The position numbers and the translations under genes are program-made. Positions 21,737-33,000 of a stretch of 64,000 bases of DNA are shown one piece after another. Origin of the DNA: Trebouxia sp. TZW2008 (lineage: Eukaryota; Chlorophyta; Trebouxiophyceae; Trebouxiales; Trebouxiaceae); assembly GCA_002118135.1 (NCBI GenBank), contig BDIU01000089.1:537240-601239 (forward strand), written 5' to 3'. Position 1 is the first letter of the stretch; every line of letters starts with the position of its first letter. Below the pieces are notes generated by a model. The model had not been told where the DNA came from. It saw only the letters and a list, made by a program, of their open reading frames with translations, and ran no database searches.

Positions 21737-23941
21737 ATGCTCACGTTGATCCGTTCAGCTGTCTTGTTGGCGGTCCTGTCGAGAACAGCAAATGCGTTCG
21801 ACAGCATTGTCATCTTTGGCGACAGTCTATCGGACGACTGCTCCCATGGGAGCTCTAGCATCGTCGACGAGGCGCTGCAAACCGCTCAGGTGATAAAGCT
21901 CACTGCAGGGCCGATCCCTTTGCAGCAGCGCCTTGCTTGACGCACTAGCATACATGCTAGCGCGTATCCATACATGACACCGAGGAATTCTCACCAGCAT
22001 TGAGGCGACTCTGTGCTGCAGCCATACCCCGGCCTGCCATACTACAAGGGATGTGTATTCAGCAATGGACCGGTCTATATTGACGTAGCTGCTGGCCTAC
22101 TGAACATTACCCTTGAAGATTATGCAGTTGGTGGCGCAACATCAGGTGCAGCGTTGGGCAGCTTGGGTATTCCAGTGGGCTTTGCAAACCGCACTACAGC
22201 CACAACAGTAGATGTCCCTTCAACCTTAGAGCAGGTCAGTCATTATCAGCAAAACACCTGACTAAAATGTTGTCACACATGCAAAAACTGGTCATGCATC
22301 TGCAGCATTCGTGACAGTCACAACAGAGATTATTTGACTTTACCTTTAGCTTTGGCTGAGCCTCGAAAGTCCAGAACCTACATGGCATTTGTAGCAATTC
22401 TCGCAACGCATTGTGTTCTGCAATAGTAGTAACAATTAATACATTTTTCAGCAAGAGTGCCAGGTGTGTGTGGCACAAGTCTTGTCTCGCCAGGCTGGCT
22501 TGTTCTGAGCATCATGGGATGGACGCCTCGTTTTTGACTTAGGGAAGTCAGACAAAACAATGTCATCACAGATCTTTCTAGGTGTTCTGCAAGGCTTCCT
22601 GCACTTTCTCAATCTGAGCTTGTGCACATGCTGCAGGTCGAGTCATACCTTGATGCACACAATGGATTGCTTTCTAGCACTGCTCTATATAGTGTATACA
22701 TTGGAGGCAATGACTACATCGATACACTAGCAGGTGCAGGCAATGCGACTGTAGAAGATGTGCTGCTGTTGACAGAGGCTGCCCTAGATCTGCTATATGA
22801 TGCTGGAGTCAGACTGTAAGCATCTGTCATCCCTCGACATGCCTTGATAGGGTCTGCTTTTGCATCATAACAGCCATTTGACCAGCTTGTGCAAAAGCTG
22901 CTATGCTTGGCTCAGCTGCAAAATGATCAGGATGCACTTTGTAAGCGTAATTTTGCACATGCTATGCATAAGCTGTTAGTCTGCATCTAAGGTTTCAATG
23001 CTGATGAAAGCGCTATTCCTTCCGCGGGTGTCAAACGGGGGCTACTGATATCTGGTGATGATTGTTGCAGGTTTCTGACGCAAACACTGCCATCTGTTGG
23101 ACAGAGCCCTGCTGTGGCGTCCAGAGGGGCACAAGCCGCGGTGAGCATCAACACAGCAAAATTGGTCCGACGTTGTTTGAATTAGCCAAGCAGGACAAGC
23201 CTAGTAACCTTGATCATCACAATCATGATTGCATTTTCTGACACGCAAGTCCTGTCTCGTCAGGCAAGCTTGTCTTCAGCGTCTCAATAGGTATGTTGAA
23301 CAAGCAGGGGAAGCCTGAGTCATCAATTTGTGTGTGTTGCTGTACAACTGGCTGCATACCTGCAGCTTTGCGCTCAGCTGCATTGTGTGCGTGTGTGCTA
23401 ACCTGTGACCGCAGGGTAGCACGATGTTGCTTACAGCAGCAAACCTTTTGAACAGTGAGTCTGAGCACAGCAAGGCTTTAGTCAGACACTTGAACTGAGT
23501 GTTCTTGGCATGCAGGTTCTAGGAGACAGACTGACTGATGCGCACAATGCGGGACTCAACCTTACCTTGATCAACTTTGCTCAGGAGCATCCAGAGGCTT
23601 CAGTCATGTTGTTTGACGTTTACACCCTGGAGCAGGGCATCCGTAACAACGCTACAATGTACAACATCACAGATTTGGATAACCCATGTTGGAATGGTAG
23701 AGTAGCGGGAAAGACATTGACCCCAATTTCGGCAAGCCCGGCTGTCTGCTCAAATCCTGACAATCGTGCCTTTTGGGACGCTGTGCATCCCACAGCACTT
23801 GTTCATAATTTGTGGGGTGAAGCACTTGCTAAGCAGTTGCAGCCATTTGTCAGCTCTGGCATTGGCAACAATTCTGTGTCTCTCGATTTCCCATTTGAGG
23901 CTGACCTTTTGCAGCCAAATCAATTGAGGCTCTTTCAGTAA
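21737..23941 (+). CDS. Secreted GDSL (SGNH-hydrolase) esterase/lipase
   Basis: Five exons, 21737-21889, 22022-22234, 22637-22815, 23071-23140 and 23516-23941, join in phase (346 residues). A signal peptide (MLTLIRSAVLLAVLSRTANA) precedes block I, IVIFGDSLSDD, with the catalytic Ser. Block II is near DYAVGGATSGAALG (oxyanion Gly). Block III is YIGGNDYID (oxyanion Asn). Block V is FWDAVHPT, with catalytic Asp and His. The length and block order match plant GDSL lipases, which hydrolyse ester bonds in lipids or acetylated polysaccharides outside the cell. Several N-glycosylation sites (NIT, NRT, NAT) fit secretion. A TGTAA motif directly follows the stop. Confidence 0.88.
22440..22570 (+). repeat. 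Dispersed intronic repeat, copy 2
   Basis: In GDSL intron 2: TTTTCAGCAAGAGTGCCAGG then TGTGTGTGGCACAAG, TCTCGCCAGGCTGGCTTGTT, CTGAGCATCATGG, and about 40 bp later AAGTCAGACAAAACAATGTC. The most complete copy together with the one at 23961. Confidence 0.6.
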
Positions 23942-24867
23942 TGTAACAATCATCATAGGTGATATTTTCCAGCAAAGTTGCTAGGTGTGTGTGGCACAAG
24001 CCCTGTCTCAACAGACTGCCCTGTTTTAAGCACCATGGTCATGACATTGTGATGTTCAGCTGCTGGAAGTCTGACAAGATAATGTTGTATCAGTAAAGCT
24101 CATGATCAGAATGTGTGTTGATCAGGCCTCAGTCCGGGCTCCAGCATTTGTGCAGCCTGATCAGCAGTCTGAGACGATTTTGAAGTGCTTGCAAACAGAG
24201 GGTTGCAGCAGGTCACGGCCTTCTGTTTTGTACGCATGTGCATGTTGAACTGAACTCGTCAACTCAACCGGTCCCTGCTGTGCACGCATAGCGCCTAGCA
24301 GAGGGGAAGCTTCCAGCTCCTTGGCAGTGCTGTAGTTGCACATGTATGCTCATAACACGCGTGCAGCTGAGTTGCAACGACATGTTGAACTCTGCCGATT
24401 TGGCATTGTCATTACTTGTTATCTCTGCACGAATAAGTTTGCTACCCTTACAAAAGGATCAGCACTCCTCTACAGGTGTTGTTTAGCCTGCTAAGCAAGC
24501 TCAGCGTCATGTGCATAGAAAAGGCATCCCAATTCTTGCTGCGATAAGTGGCGCAGCAGGCAGCTAGCCAGGTCGTGTGCATGACCTTAATGCAAATATT
24601 GCAATCATTGTGTGTATAACACAGCCAGGCAGTTCAGCAGCCGCAGCAATAATTATCATTGCCATTCGTACACATCATGCCTGCTACAGGAAGCTGTCAG
24701 GCAAGTATGAAAAGGTAGGGCCACTGTGAATAAAGCGTAATGCAGTCTCTGTCGACACATGTCACAACGCAAAAAAGACAACGCAGCGCAAGAAACATCC
24801 AAGCCACCAAGCAGTTGATTAGATTTGAAGCTGCTGTTGCAGTGGCGCTGATGACAACACCTTTGCA
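23942..24867. other. Convergent intergenic region
   Basis: Holds dispersed repeat copy 3 and no supported gene. Short frames on both strands lack splice partners. Confidence 0.5.
23955..24095 (+). repeat. Dispersed repeat, copy 3 (GDSL 3' flank)
   Basis: ATATTTTCCAGCAAAGTTGC then TAGGTGTGTGTGGCACAAG, CCTGTCTCAACAGACTGCCC, TGTTTTAAGCACCATGG, and AAGTCTGACAAGATAATGT. Same order and spacing as copy 2. A shorter copy sits in GDSL intron 4 at about 23238-23290. Confidence 0.6.
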
Positions 24868-25809
24868 TCACATGATGACCTCAACATGTGAAGATATACG
24901 TGCCCGGCAGATGGGACACAGCTGAGGCCTAGGCAGGCGGCTTAAGCAGCTATTGCAGACATGATGGTGGCAACCCAAAGCGGCCATTCTCAGATTGCTG
25001 CAATAGGCAGAGAAGCACACAGGGCAAGCTGCTCCTTGCTCAGCTGTCGCATTGCTGGAGACAACAGCTGGTGCTTGCAAGTGAGCCTGAGGGTCTGTGT
25101 GACTGTAGCTACCTTCTTCGTCATCATAGCTTGCCTCACTGTTGCCGTCTACACTGTCATATGAAGCATCGTCCTCATCATCATCATCATCATCAGTATC
25201 ATCATCATCGTCACCATAAATGTATATGGACCTTGCCATGACGCCGTGTCCGATTTTGAGTTGCAAACCTCCATCAACTGCATTGAGGTGCACGTGCACA
25301 TCTTGTAGGGAGTCCATAACCTCAGCGCTTATGTAGCTGCTTTCATCTGCCAAAGCTTCCACCAGCTGAGTGGCAGCGACCAATGCTGCTTCTTGCAGGG
25401 TGGGATTGTCACAATCATCAGCTACAATGAACGCTTGAATCGCTTCGACCTGCTCCTCATCAGTCATGCCGTGAGTGTCTGGGTCTCCGATTGTTCCAGG
25501 GTTGCTGTCATTGTCTGAATCCGCAGGACCAAATTGAGGACCCGGCTGTGCGTCAGTGTAAGCATTGGCATCATCATCGCTGACGTCGTTGATATCAGTA
25601 GTCTGCTGTGTGCTGGAGGAGTGCGAAGACCTACGCCTCTGGCTGTGGTGAGCTGATGTTGCAGTGTTGTCTGCTCGTGGAGAGTTGTCTTCGCTTGTCT
25701 GATCAGTAGTTTCAGCGCTCCATCCAATCAGACCATTTGCAAGGAAATTGAGCTGTAGCCGCTGCAGGCCTTCGGGAAGCTGAAGAGCAATCTGGCGAAT
25801 GCCATCCAT
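24868..25809 (-). CDS. RING-finger E3 ubiquitin ligase-like protein with Asp-rich region
   Basis: A single open frame of 313 residues. Residues about 20-110 are polar and disordered (Ser, Thr, Asp, Gln). Residues about 115-195 form a possible alpha-helical domain (EEQVEAIQAFIVADD and LQEAALVAATQLVEALADES). An aspartate run lies near residue 200. The C-terminus is a C3HC4 RING: CPVC, then CHHHVCNSC, then CPIC, with spacing close to the usual C-x2-C..C-x-H-x2-C-x2-C..C-x2-C. RING domains recruit E2 enzymes for ubiquitin transfer. The ATG used lies 8 bases downstream of the stop of the next minus-strand model, and a good acceptor (GTTGCCTTAG) overlaps, so this could be the last exon of a longer gene. 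Confidence 0.75.
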   Translation of the reverse strand: MDGIRQIALQLPEGLQRLQLNFLANGLIGWSAETTDQTSEDNSPRADNTATSAHHSQRRRSSHSSSTQQTTDINDVSDDDANAYTDAQPGPQFGPADSDNDSNPGTIGDPDTHGMTDEEQVEAIQAFIVADDCDNPTLQEAALVAATQLVEALADESSYISAEVMDSLQDVHVHLNAVDGGLQLKIGHGVMARSIYIYGDDDDDTDDDDDDEDDASYDSVDGNSEASYDDEEGSYSHTDPQAHLQAPAVVSSNATAEQGAACPVCFSAYCSNLRMAALGCHHHVCNSCLSRLPRPQLCPICRARISSHVEVIM

Positions 25810-25816
25810 TCCTTTT

Positions 25817-26520
25817 CTAAGGCAACAGCGTCAGCAGCACTGCACTGAAAAGCAGGTCGGCCTGTGCATCAGGACCAACAGGAGGGTCATGCAAAACGTT
25901 TTGCTTGATGTCACGTTGCAAGAATGCAGATTTGGCTAAACAAATCAACGCAAGCATGGACAGGTGCAAAAAAGAACTTGCACTGCTGCACAGCAGCAAC
26001 AACTGCAGCTCAGACTGCGCAAATTTGACAGCATTCTGTGGAGCAGCTGACTGGCATGGTGAATTACTGACACAAAATCCGGTACCTCCTCACCTGATCA
26101 ACAAGCAATGTGTTGCCAACTGTGTGGTTCACCGTGTGCTGACATGCTGTCAAGCTGACGCAACAGTTCTCGTCATTCTACAGGCTTCTCTGCACTGACG
26201 AGCGGCATGTCAGCGCAAGAACCACAAAAATCTTGTTCGCTGCGTCGACTGCTTACCTTGAATGCGTCGTGTGCAGCAACTGCAGCCTCCTTGTGAGCAC
26301 CACTGACTGGTCTGGTCCGTGGTCAGGCACAGCGACGAGCTTCAGGAGCGACAGCACTCCTCTTCACCGAGCGAATGTGCCTAGTATTGACAACGGCAGT
26401 CTGAGTCATTCATTAACAGCTGATGAGCTGTGCGCTGTGCTCACAGAAGCTGACGAGCCGAAGTTTAGACTCACCTCTTCTTCTGCTCTCTGTCACTGGC
26501 AACTGCTCACACAGCTTCAT
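25817..26520 (-). CDS. Unrecognised Leu-rich helical protein, about 132 residues (or 5' exons of the RING gene)
   Basis: Three minus-strand exons, 26475-26520, 26257-26359 and 25817-26066, join in phase (399 bases), with strong donors gtgagt and gtaagc. Exon 2 reads VLSLLKLVAVPDHGPDQSVV. Exon 3 is very Leu-rich (SELQLLLLCSSASSFLHLSM). No motif is recognised. The stop at 25817-25819 lies only 8 bases before the RING ATG; such close same-strand spacing is unusual here, so a fused gene through an unrecognised donor is the main alternative. Confidence 0.4.
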
Positions 26521-26674
26521 GCATTGGTTAATGTCTGCAGACACTCCGGAGGATCCTTTGCCCAAAATACAAAAACAGCTTCATGCAATGCCCAAAACTG
26601 TCTGGCATCCCCGAATTATCAACTAAGTAGCCTGTCCGGCATGCATGCAACATGCAGTGGCGTTCTTTATACAA

Positions 26675-29334
26675 CTAGGAAGTTTTCTTAATGTTGCCTG
26701 CATTGTTGTTGTCTGATGGGACCTGTTTACTGCTTGTTCGCTTGAGCATGATGGGAAGAAGAGCAACTGCACCTACAGCCAGTCCTGCAGCCATTCAGAT
26801 CATTAACAGTCACTCTGCTCACTGAGTCAACATTGTTGATATGATATGACCAAATCACGCCAGGCTGGAGCTTCAACGTATTTTGACAGATGCAATTTAT
26901 GCATCAGGCATTCACTGTAAGTGTGTGCACAAAACATGTTCTGCACATAGGCAAGACTGGATGTCAGTGAAACAGCATTTTGCTGAAGGCATGTGCACAC
27001 AAGCCATGACAAACCTAATAGCAGAAGCTTGCGGTCATATAGATCTTGCAGGGATTGCAGTTCTCCTATTTTGCTTCCTGCGCTGACTGCTACAAAGTTG
27101 TTGGGCAAACACCCGAGAAATGTGCCTGCAAACATGAAAATTTGTACAGTTGGTCCAGGCGCTACCAAGTGCATGTTTTGGCTGACAGCTGGCTCTATTT
27201 GCTGCACATACAGGCATTGCAGTCGTCAGTCTAGAAGCTGCAAGTCATGCTGCAAGTGGAATGCTGTCACTGCAAATGCAGCACATGCAAGCAGCTCTGT
27301 TGATCGTTCATCAGAAACACATGTTGCATTCCTGAGCTTATGATCTGTTTAAGGCTGATCTGCTCAAACAGGCATGCACAAACAACACATCCTGGTTGCA
27401 TTGCCCACCAAGATGCCCTGTTCTGAAAGCCAGGCTTGCAGCAAGGTTTGTCTAATTCAACAGAATCAAGTTAAGACTAATGCTGAAAAATATTGTGAAT
27501 GTTGAGTCAGGGTTCTACGAGGGCTCTCAATAGCTGGGGTTCGCCCCCTATGTGCGCAATTTTTGTGCGGAATGCAGGGCAATTTGGGTGGGCTGCCCAT
27601 CGATATGTTGATATTGAGGCGATATTAATTGATTGAGGCAAGTTTGATGCTTGGACGGCTTTCCCGCCAAGGGTAGTGAGGAGAACCCTGGTTTGAGTGC
27701 CTGATACTGATGAACAAGCAAAGTGCACAAGGCATGCCCAAAGCGGCAAGTCACTGCAAAGCTGCCGGGTCAAGTACCAAGAATGCGTACCTAACACGAA
27801 GCGAGGCAGGGGCATTCCACCACAGGCAATGAAACATTCATCAACGTCTTGGGCAGCAATCAAGACACGAGGAGACAGATCCATACCTAACATGAAGGGA
27901 GGCAACGGCACATCCACCATCGGCGATGCCACATTGATGAATGTGTTGGGCAGCACCGGCGTCACTCTCAGCAGCACAATATAGCTGAGCAAGTTAGCCT
28001 TCCTGCTAGCGACTTGGCGACCAAAATAGGCCAATCTGTCGGGCCACATGGCCAGTACTAGCTCTCTGCCAAACATACAAGACATGCAGTAGCAGGCTGT
28101 TGCGCCTAGGGTGCTGATGACTGCAAGCACAACAATACATTTTAGCCTTCCGGTTGACAATTTGTGGGTGACTCTGTCTAGCCACATGGCCAGTACCAGC
28201 TGTCTGCCACACATACAAGACATGCAGTAGCAGGCTGTTGCGCCTAGGGTGCTGATGACTGCAAGCACAACAAGACATTTTAGCCTTCCGGTTGACAATT
28301 TGTGGGTGACTCTGTCTAGCCAGATGGCCAGTACCAGCTGTCTGCCACACATACAAGACATGCAGTAGCAGCAATCATATGCAAGATGTCCCTTCTTGAG
28401 AGTCTGATTCACTGGGATGCCATGCAAATTGTGGAATAAGCAACACGTCCGTGACGTTGCGTCATACGCCATACGCTTGTGTTTTGAAGTGTCAAACACT
28501 ACACTCAGAGCATTGTGAGTCAATCATTTGAACAGAGCAAAGTCCTGGCTGTTGCGGCTTCTGTGCTGAACTTGAATGCTGCAAATGCTTCTGAAGCACT
28601 GAGATGTAGTGCAAACTGTGAAATCAGCAATAGGTTGGTGCCAATTTGCAATACGCAAGTCTGTTGCAGTATCAATCACTGAAAACAAGAGGACGGTAGT
28701 TCAATGGCAGCACCGAAATGCTATGATTCTGACTCACAGCACAAGCGTGACACCGGCTGACCTGAGACCATAAACAAACCCGGCAATTTGCCATACAGGG
28801 CACCTGCCAGCAGACTCAAGCTCAATGTTCCTGGTATTGCAAAGGTTTGCATCGAGATGTATATCATGCAGTAGCCAATTGCCACATGCACCTGCAACAT
28901 GCACACCTCCTTAGATTGGCATGGCAAATGAGCTGTGGTGAGAAGCTTGATGGTGCAGCCAATGTTGACCTTACTGGGAAGCTGGCTGCATAACGCTTAG
29001 TCAAGTCCCTCCACGCTATGATGTCTGGAAGGGTCCTTGGTGGGAACGCACCCAGGCTATGGCGTTCGGACGTCTGCGTGAGCAAGCTCTGTCTTGCATG
29101 ATGCGTGCGGAAGACTTTCAACTGGTGTAGATGCAATGTGCTTACCGTCAACTTCGGCAGCTGCACCGCGAGAGCTGCAAAGCAGATCCCATAGACCGCA
29201 GCTACCAGCGCTGCGATCAGTAAGCTGTTGCGGGACTGCCGCCATACTTGCTTGACCTTGCTTTCGTTTCGCAACGCAGCGTAAGCGGAGTTGTGCGGTT
29301 TACTATCAGCGTTTGACACCAACTCGTCGTTCAT
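26675..29334 (-). CDS. TMEM41/VTT-domain membrane protein
   Basis: Five exons in phase: 29146-29334, 28762-28891, 27887-28120, 27015-27125, 26675-26784 (257 residues). Family hallmarks appear in order: a cytosolic N-terminus and first membrane helix (SLLIAALVAAVYGICFAAL), QTFAIPGTLSLSLLAGALYG, VISTLGATACY, then LLRVTPVLPNTFINVASP, GTFLGCLPNNFVAVSAG and a last hydrophobic segment (LAVGAVALLPIMLK) with a polar tail. TMEM41B and relatives are ER scramblases needed for lipid mobilisation and autophagy in animals; the plant and algal role is less known. Intron 2 holds tandem copies of exon 3 that stay open in frame, so the translated ORF there should not be read as one exon. Confidence 0.88.
28083..28395. 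repeat. 138-bp tandem repeat: exon 3 of the TMEM41-like gene and about 1.5 upstream copies
   Basis: Units begin at plus-strand 28111 and 28249, with a truncated third ending near 28375. Each complete unit contains the acceptor GTGCTTGCAG and encodes VISTLGATACYCMSCM.GR. The period is 46 codons, so copies stay in frame with each other. Only the copy at 27887-28120 runs on into the VTT motif LLRVTPVLPN. Copies differ at few positions, so at least the last duplication is fairly recent. Confidence 0.85.
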
Positions 29335-29385
29335 CACTGGCGTTACAGAGCTCTAGGCAGGCAAACTCTGTCGCAGCCAGGCAAA

Positions 29386-29526
29386 ATGTTGCTGCGACTA
29401 TTGCAAACGGCCATTGACCAGTCGCGTCTTCGATCTTATGACCCGCAGGTCGCTAGCACATTGCAATCAGATGCCGGTCAAACAGAGCTCTTGAGTTTCG
29501 CAAACTGGTTCGTTGCTGATGACTAA
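29386..29526 (+). CDS. Possible 46-residue microprotein divergent from the TMEM41-like gene
   Basis: An ATG frame of 47 codons begins 51 bp from the divergent TMEM41-like start. It reads MLLRLLQTAIDQSRLRSYDP then a polar part ending NWFVADD. The composition is protein-like and amphipathic. It may be a real small gene, an upstream frame in a 5' leader, or chance; a donor-like CCGCAG/gtcgct lies inside. The opposite strand also has a plausible frame overlapping its end. Confidence 0.3.
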   Translation: MLLRLLQTAIDQSRLRSYDPQVASTLQSDAGQTELLSFANWFVADD

Positions 29527-30076
29527 AGGGGTTGCCTGATCAGGAACCCGCATCTGGTACTGCAGTAACTGGCTTCAGCTTGGGCCCGAAGTCGGTCGCA
29601 TCGCGACCTCGACGCCCAGTCTGCAACGGTCGCTTTGGTGAAGGCAAGTGATAGACCCAGAACGCTGCTTCCGGTCACAAGCATCAATGGACTGCTTAAA
29701 TGTGACTGCATTTCTGGCCATGTCGTGTCGGTGCCTGCCTTGCACGTGAATGCACGTACGCCACAAACGGTGATAGATTTCGCGTACCTACGCTGCATGC
29801 ATCGGTGCCATGCATTGTGAGCGCGCATTGCAGTTGCGCGTATGTTGTGTTTTGCGTCCTGATCGACGTCGATCTTGACCGTTGTGAAGCGGCGTTTGTG
29901 ATACAGCACCAGTCCGCGCAAAGCTGCAATGACGAGAGACGATTAGAACAGAAAGTCTGAGCTGATCAAGTCTGACTGCAGGCATCAACCAGCTTGAGTG
30001 CGAGCCTGACTCCCTGCCGAGTCTGCAGATGTCCGACAGACCGTATTTAGGTCAGTACCGCAGTCGTTTGCGCTCA
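29527..30076. other. Intergenic with one doubtful minus-strand frame
   Basis: GC- and CpG-richer than neighbouring introns. A minus-strand frame ending at 29523 contains MQSHLSSPLMLVTGSSVLGL and one hydrophobic segment, but no splice or homology support. Probably promoter and leader of the SMP-C2 gene. Confidence 0.35.
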
Positions 30077-33000
30077 ATGCATTGCAGCACCACTGTGTAC
30101 ACAACATACTACAAAGCTCACGTGTCACGCTCGAATCACGTCGTCGCCACCAAGCCCCGTTGCGCAGCATCTTCTGCAGCGTGAAGACACGCATGCAGGC
30201 GCTGCAGAAGGCAACCCGCTTGTACAGCCTGGCGTGCAGCGCCCCCAGCTGTCCTCCGCAACTCAGTCACCCGGAAGCCAACCAGGAAGCTACATTTCAG
30301 GGCAGTCTGGCTCAGGACAGCCTAGCAATCCTGACCAGCAAAATTGGGCAGGTTATGATTCCAGCAAGGAAGGGCCAGCTGCTGCAACTTCAGAGAGGGC
30401 TCAAGCTGCGCTGGAGGCTGTTGCCAAAGGACCCACCAACAAAAGCAATCCAGACAAGGATGATGAACATAAGGGCTTTGGGGCTACTGATGTAGGGCCA
30501 GGGGCCGCTGACAGGGGCACTGCTGGCTTGACTGGCAACGCTGATGCTAGCATGAAGGGTTCATGGCTTACACAGCTCATAGGTGAAAACCCATTTTGAC
30601 CAAAATTGTCAAAGGTGTAAACCCTTGAGAGGTAATGCTGATGCTAGCATGAAGGGTTCATGGCTGGCACAGCTCATAGGTGAGGGTCAGTTTGACCTAA
30701 TATGTAGATTTTGACCATTAATCTGGCCGATCATCTTGTCTGTTGCCAATTGCTGCTTGTCACAGCTGTGTGGTTCCAACATCAGCCAAAGCTGAAAATG
30801 TTCAGGAAACAAGGGCCAGCAAATGATGAACAAGGGGCATCACAAATCATCCAAAGCTTGATGTCATTGCTGTGGCGTGCAGCTTGCATCTGCCCTTGCA
30901 CGACACACATCAAATATGCAAACTATAACAAATCATATAATATGATGTAAGCAATGTGTTGCGCAGCCCGCATGTGGCCTTACATCACAGAGGCAGGGGA
31001 GAGGCAGGCCAAAGCTTTGCTCCCGGACATGCTGGCTCAGAACAAGCCCACCTGGATGACCACCCTTCAGCTACACAAGTGGGTACATATACTATTCACG
31101 CTACAATGCTACTTTCTACATTGTCCGTGTACAAGAACAGAATCAACACTTTTGTTTGTCGGTTCAATGATGAAACTGGTTTTAGGTTTGAACTACAGAT
31201 ACCTTGCTGACTGCAGATTTGACCTGGGCAATGTGCCCCCCACCATTGAAGATGTACGGGTGTTTCCAGGAACCGACCCTGGAACAGAGGACATCTTCCT
31301 GGAGTTTGACTTTGAGTGGAGAGGCCACCAGGACATTTCCCTGCTGCTGAATCCCGCCCCAAAGTTCCTGCAATCAGTGCCAGGATTGGCTTACTTGGTG
31401 AACAAAGTCTTCACCTGGACAGTGGGGGTGTCAGATATCTCCTTGAAAGGCCGCTTGAGGACCACGCTGATTCCCTTGCTGTTCAACATGCCAGTAGTAG
31501 GCGCTGTGCAGGTATGAGCATTCATAGCATATAGCTGCACCAGCGGCACTGCTGCATTGCTGGGCTTTGATACTGCCTCCAGAAGGTGCTGTCTTCTGTG
31601 AACAGCTGCATTCTGCGAAGCTTGCCCTGATTTGCCAAGCCCTGTCACAATCACTGTTACAACATGTACATCGCAGCTAAGGCCTGAGTCAACACGCAAT
31701 CTGAACATTGCCACTTGGCATCATGTGAACCTTTCTCAATGTCTGGTGCGTTGTTCGCTGCATTCCATGCATTTGTAGCATGCAGTTGTGGCATGCACCA
31801 TGTGTTGTCTACACTTGTTATGTTGCTGATAGGCTGGCCAATTTGCCTAGCTCAAACCTGAAATGTCCTTGAACGGCAGGCACACGTGCACACCTGCTGA
31901 GATCTCCAGTTGCAAAACTCAGACCATGAGATACTCCGCCTTGCTTGCAGCATGGCTGATTGCTAAGTGATGCAGGTCTCCATAGACTGGTATCATGGCA
32001 CCCAGTCAGCAAGCATGTGCATCTAGAGTGCATTTTGTAGAGTCACAAATCATGATCAGCAAGTATGTCAATCATGACTGTACCTTGTAGGCTTTTTTGA
32101 AGTTGGTCAGCATACATCTACATGATGAGTGCACGAAGATGAGTAAACGGACATGAGTAAACGAACATGAGTAAACGGACATGAGTAAACGAATGAATGA
32201 TGATGCAGGTGGCTTTTGTGGACCCACCCAAGTTGGACTTTGATCTGCGGTTGCCTTCAGATTCCCATGGCAGTGGTCTACTGGACTATGTACAAGGCTG
32301 GGCAGATGCTTTTATCACCGACAACATCCTGTTGCAATCTGTATTGCCAGACCAAAACTTCTCCCAGAAAGATGATGCAGAATTGGTGATGATGTAGGTG
32401 GCATTTGTGGATCCGCCAAAGTTGGACTTTGACCTGCGGCTGCCTTCAGATTCCCATGGCAGTGGTCTGCTGGACTATGTACAAGGCTGGGCAGATGCTT
32501 TCATCACAGACAACATCCTGTCGCAATATGTGTTGCCAGACCACTACTTCTCCCAGATAGATGGGGTAGGATCTCGATGCCTCAACATTGCCCTGGCATG
32601 TGAAAGCATGCAGCGACACTGAAGATTTTGATGTCTCAGAATGGGCATTGCATGCAAAAACATGCAGCAATACTGGAGGATCATGATGCCTCAAAACAGC
32701 CATCACATATGAAGACATACAGCACATTTAAAGGATTTTAATGCTTCAAAGTAGCCATGGCATGTAAAAGCATGCAGCAAAACTGAAGGATGTTAACCAT
32801 GTCATGTGAAAACATGCAGCAAGTTTGAGGTTTTAGACAGGCTGTCTTGAGATATGTTGCTATGTTCGTGCCTTCTTGTGCGTCTCATGGGTTGACTGGC
32901 TTGATGCTTGAGGCACACCTGGTGACCTGCATCTGTGTTTCCTAAAAGCCATAGCTGCTGAACTGCACAATCTGCAGTCACACAACAATCACTGGTGCCA

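Noticed and set aside
27507..28523. A 338-residue continuous minus-strand frame
   Set aside because: It is the TMEM41-like exon 3 plus repeat copies and intron read through by chance; the terminal parts do not match the family, whereas the spliced model does.
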